Shown here piece by piece: positions 8,065-9,259 of a DNA stretch of 9,259 nt (position 1 is the stretch's first letter; the number at the start of each line of letters is the position of its first letter). The notes beneath the pieces are model-generated. The model was not told the origin of the DNA, ran no database searches, and saw only the letters and a program-made list of their open reading frames with translations. Source of the stretch: Bacteroides sp. Its GTDB lineage: Bacteria > Bacteroidota > Bacteroidia > Bacteroidales > Bacteroidaceae. The position numbers were made by a program, and so were the translations under genes. Where the stretch lies: assembly GCA_019412865.1 (NCBI GenBank), contig DXOJ01000470.1:1-9259 (forward strand), written 5' to 3'.

Positions 8065-8086
8065 AAAAAGTAAAAAAGGAAAGAAC

Positions 8087-8998
8087 ATGGAAAAAGAGAA
8101 CATTATTACGGTGGATATAGAGAATTTTAAGGACAGTCAGCACGTCCTTGATTATATAGATGATGACTTTGCGATAGTCAACAGTCTCGAGGGGACTCCT
8201 TATAGTAATGATACAATCAAACTGAATTGTTTTCTCATCGCGGTTTGCATAGAAGGGTGCATCCAGCTGGACGTCAACTACCGGACCTACAAGTTGCAGG
8301 CGGGCGAGCTGCTGCTCGGTCTGCCCAACACGATTATCAGTCATACGATGCTTAGTCCTAAATATAAAGTCAGGCTTGCCGGATTCTCTACCCGTTTCCT
8401 GCAACGTATTATTAAAATGGAAAAGGAAACGTGGAATACTGCCATTCATATCCACAACAATCCGGTGAAGTCAGTTGACAACGGGGAGGATCAAACAGTC
8501 TTCGGATTCTACCGGGATTTAATTATAGCGAAAATAAACGATGAGCCTCATTGTTACCACAAAGAAGTGATACAACATCTCTTCTCCGCTATCTTTTGCG
8601 AAATAATGGGGCAGCTTCATAAGGAAATCGAAGCTTCCGGCAACATGGAAGGTTCGAAAGAAGGCATCAAACAGGTGAATTATATTTTGTGGAAGTTCAT
8701 GGAACTGTTATCGAAGGACAAGGGTATGCACCGTTCGGTGAGTTATTTTGCCAACGAGCTTTGCTACACTCCGAAGCATTTCTAGAAAGTCATCAAGCAG
8801 GCATGTGGCAGGACTCCGTTGGATTTGATTAACGAAACTACCGTGGAGCATATCAAATACCGATTAAAACGTTCGGAAAAGTCTATCAAGGAAATTGCGG
8901 AAGAGTTCAACTTCCCCAATCAGTCCTTTTTCGGGAAATACGTAAAAGCGCATTTGGGAACATCACCGGCCAATTATCGGAACAGAAAAGAAGAATGA
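8087..8998 (+). pseudogene. AraC-family transcriptional regulator, interrupted by an in-frame amber codon
   Basis: Divergent regulator, most likely controlling the adjacent efflux operon. The chosen start ATG 8087 has an A-rich ribosome site and a promoter close upstream. Codons 1-232 are open: a cupin-like ligand-sensing half (about 40-105), a helical linker, then the start of the AraC DNA-binding domain (SVSYFANELCYTPKHF, about 217-232). Codon 233 is TAG (8783-8785). The same frame then continues for 70 codons to TGA 8996-8998 and encodes the rest of the domain: KVIKQACGRTPLDLI, then the second helix-turn-helix with KSIKEIAEEFNF, PNQSFFGKYVKAH and the closing GTSPANYR. Family members usually have a small residue such as Ser at this point (H-F-S-K), so TCG or TCA to TAG is the likely change. 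The 232-residue product would lack most of the DNA-binding domain. No in-frame ATG exists in the 3' part to restart. A sequencing error is possible. Confidence 0.88.
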
Positions 8999-9058
8999 CA
9001 AAAAGAACAGATTCTTATGTTAGACAAATCTTTTTGGGAGTCTTGCTCATCTTACTAT

Positions 9059-9092
9059 AAAAAATGAGTAATAATGTGCACATTATTACTCA
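9059..9092 (-). terminator. Terminator built on a 28-bp perfect palindrome, for a convergent minus-strand gene
   Basis: Bases 9065-9092 read the same on both strands, with no mismatch, centred on GTGCAC (9076-9081). Read leftwards it would fold into a 12-bp stem with a TGCA loop, and it is followed at once by six T (9064-9059). On the plus strand no T-run follows, so it should act mainly on transcripts entering from the right. The stop codon of the right-hand reading frame (9088-9086) lies inside the palindrome. Confidence 0.72.
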
Positions 9093-9259
9093 ATAACACT
9101 AAGATAACTCCCGATTCTTGACTTATACATAAGTCTATATTGCTGTTTCAGTTCTTTAGAAAGGAAAGAATGTTCAATCAGTTTATCTGTTAATTCATAT
9201 ACCTTAACCCGTTGGCGGAATTAAATAAGCGCATATTTAAGTCTGCCAATAGGTTTGTT
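9086..9259 (-). pseudogene. 3' end of an unidentified minus-strand gene with an in-frame TAA
   Basis: Read on the minus strand from the window edge, the frame gives NKPIGRLKYALI, then TAA (9223-9221), then 44 further codons beginning FRQRVKVYELTDKLIEH and ending RIGSYLSVIE before TAA 9088-9086. The second part reads like a genuine charged, helical protein end, and its stop lies inside a terminator, which suggests the gene once ran through. There is no ATG near the start of the 44-codon part to make it a separate gene. I do not recognise the family. It is either a nonsense-damaged gene or a real gene ending at 9221 followed by chance open sequence. It runs off the window. Confidence 0.4.

Noticed and set aside
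7988..8086. Upstream in-frame TTG start that would add 33 residues to the AraC protein
   Set aside because: The added residues have no family likeness, the TTG has no ribosome site, and the best promoter (-7 box at 8056-8063) lies inside this stretch. ATG 8087 has an A-rich leader and gives a usual family length.
8783..8785. Programmed readthrough or reassigned TAG as explanation of the AraC stop
   Set aside because: TAG is an ordinary stop elsewhere in the window (SulP ends at TAG 1650-1652), and no special downstream structure or recoding signal is visible. A simple mutation or sequence error is the plainer reading.
9002..9035. Hairpin with T5 run (AGATT at 9010-9014 with AATCT at 9027-9031) as terminator of the AraC gene
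   Set aside because: The stem is only 5 bp, AT-rich, with a 12-base loop; too weak to call beside the much stronger palindrome downstream.

Overview
The window looks like chromosomal DNA of a gut Bacteroides or a close Bacteroidales relative. The reasons are promoter boxes of the TAnnTTTG type, A-rich ribosome-binding regions, protein sequences that read like Bacteroides members of their families, and a mix of GC-balanced genes with AT-rich spacers. It is mostly a familiar locus: a tripartite RND efflux operon with a divergent AraC-family regulator. I do not see a clearly new biological system. The most notable points are damage to flanking genes and several inverted-repeat structures.

Layout, left to right. 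(1) Bases 1-1652, + strand: the 3' part of a SulP-family anion permease with a C-terminal STAS domain; its start lies before the window. (2) Bases 1653-2185: a spacer holding a small tandem repeat, two related hairpins placed in opposite orientation, a short minus-strand remnant resembling the end of a LamG/concanavalin-type domain, and a good minus-strand terminator for the pump operon. (3) Bases 2186-7863, minus strand: three tightly packed genes in the order periplasmic adaptor, RND transporter, outer-membrane channel. All three are intact and full length, with lipoprotein signals on the adaptor and the channel. (4) Bases 7864-8086: the divergent control region, with a promoter for each direction, a perfect 10-bp inverted repeat with one arm at each promoter, and helically phased CCA motifs. 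(5) Bases 8087-8998, + strand: the AraC-family regulator, interrupted by an in-frame amber codon at 8783-8785 inside its first helix-turn-helix, although the rest of the DNA-binding domain follows in frame. (6) Bases 8999-9259: the tail of a convergent minus-strand gene, unidentified, carrying its own in-frame TAA, and ending in a 28-bp perfect palindrome that is its probable terminator.

How it works together: the adaptor, transporter and channel should form a proton-driven pump spanning both membranes that exports drugs or other amphipathic compounds. The divergent AraC protein would normally control it. If the amber codon is real, the regulator cannot bind DNA properly, so the pump is either no longer inducible or no longer held in check.
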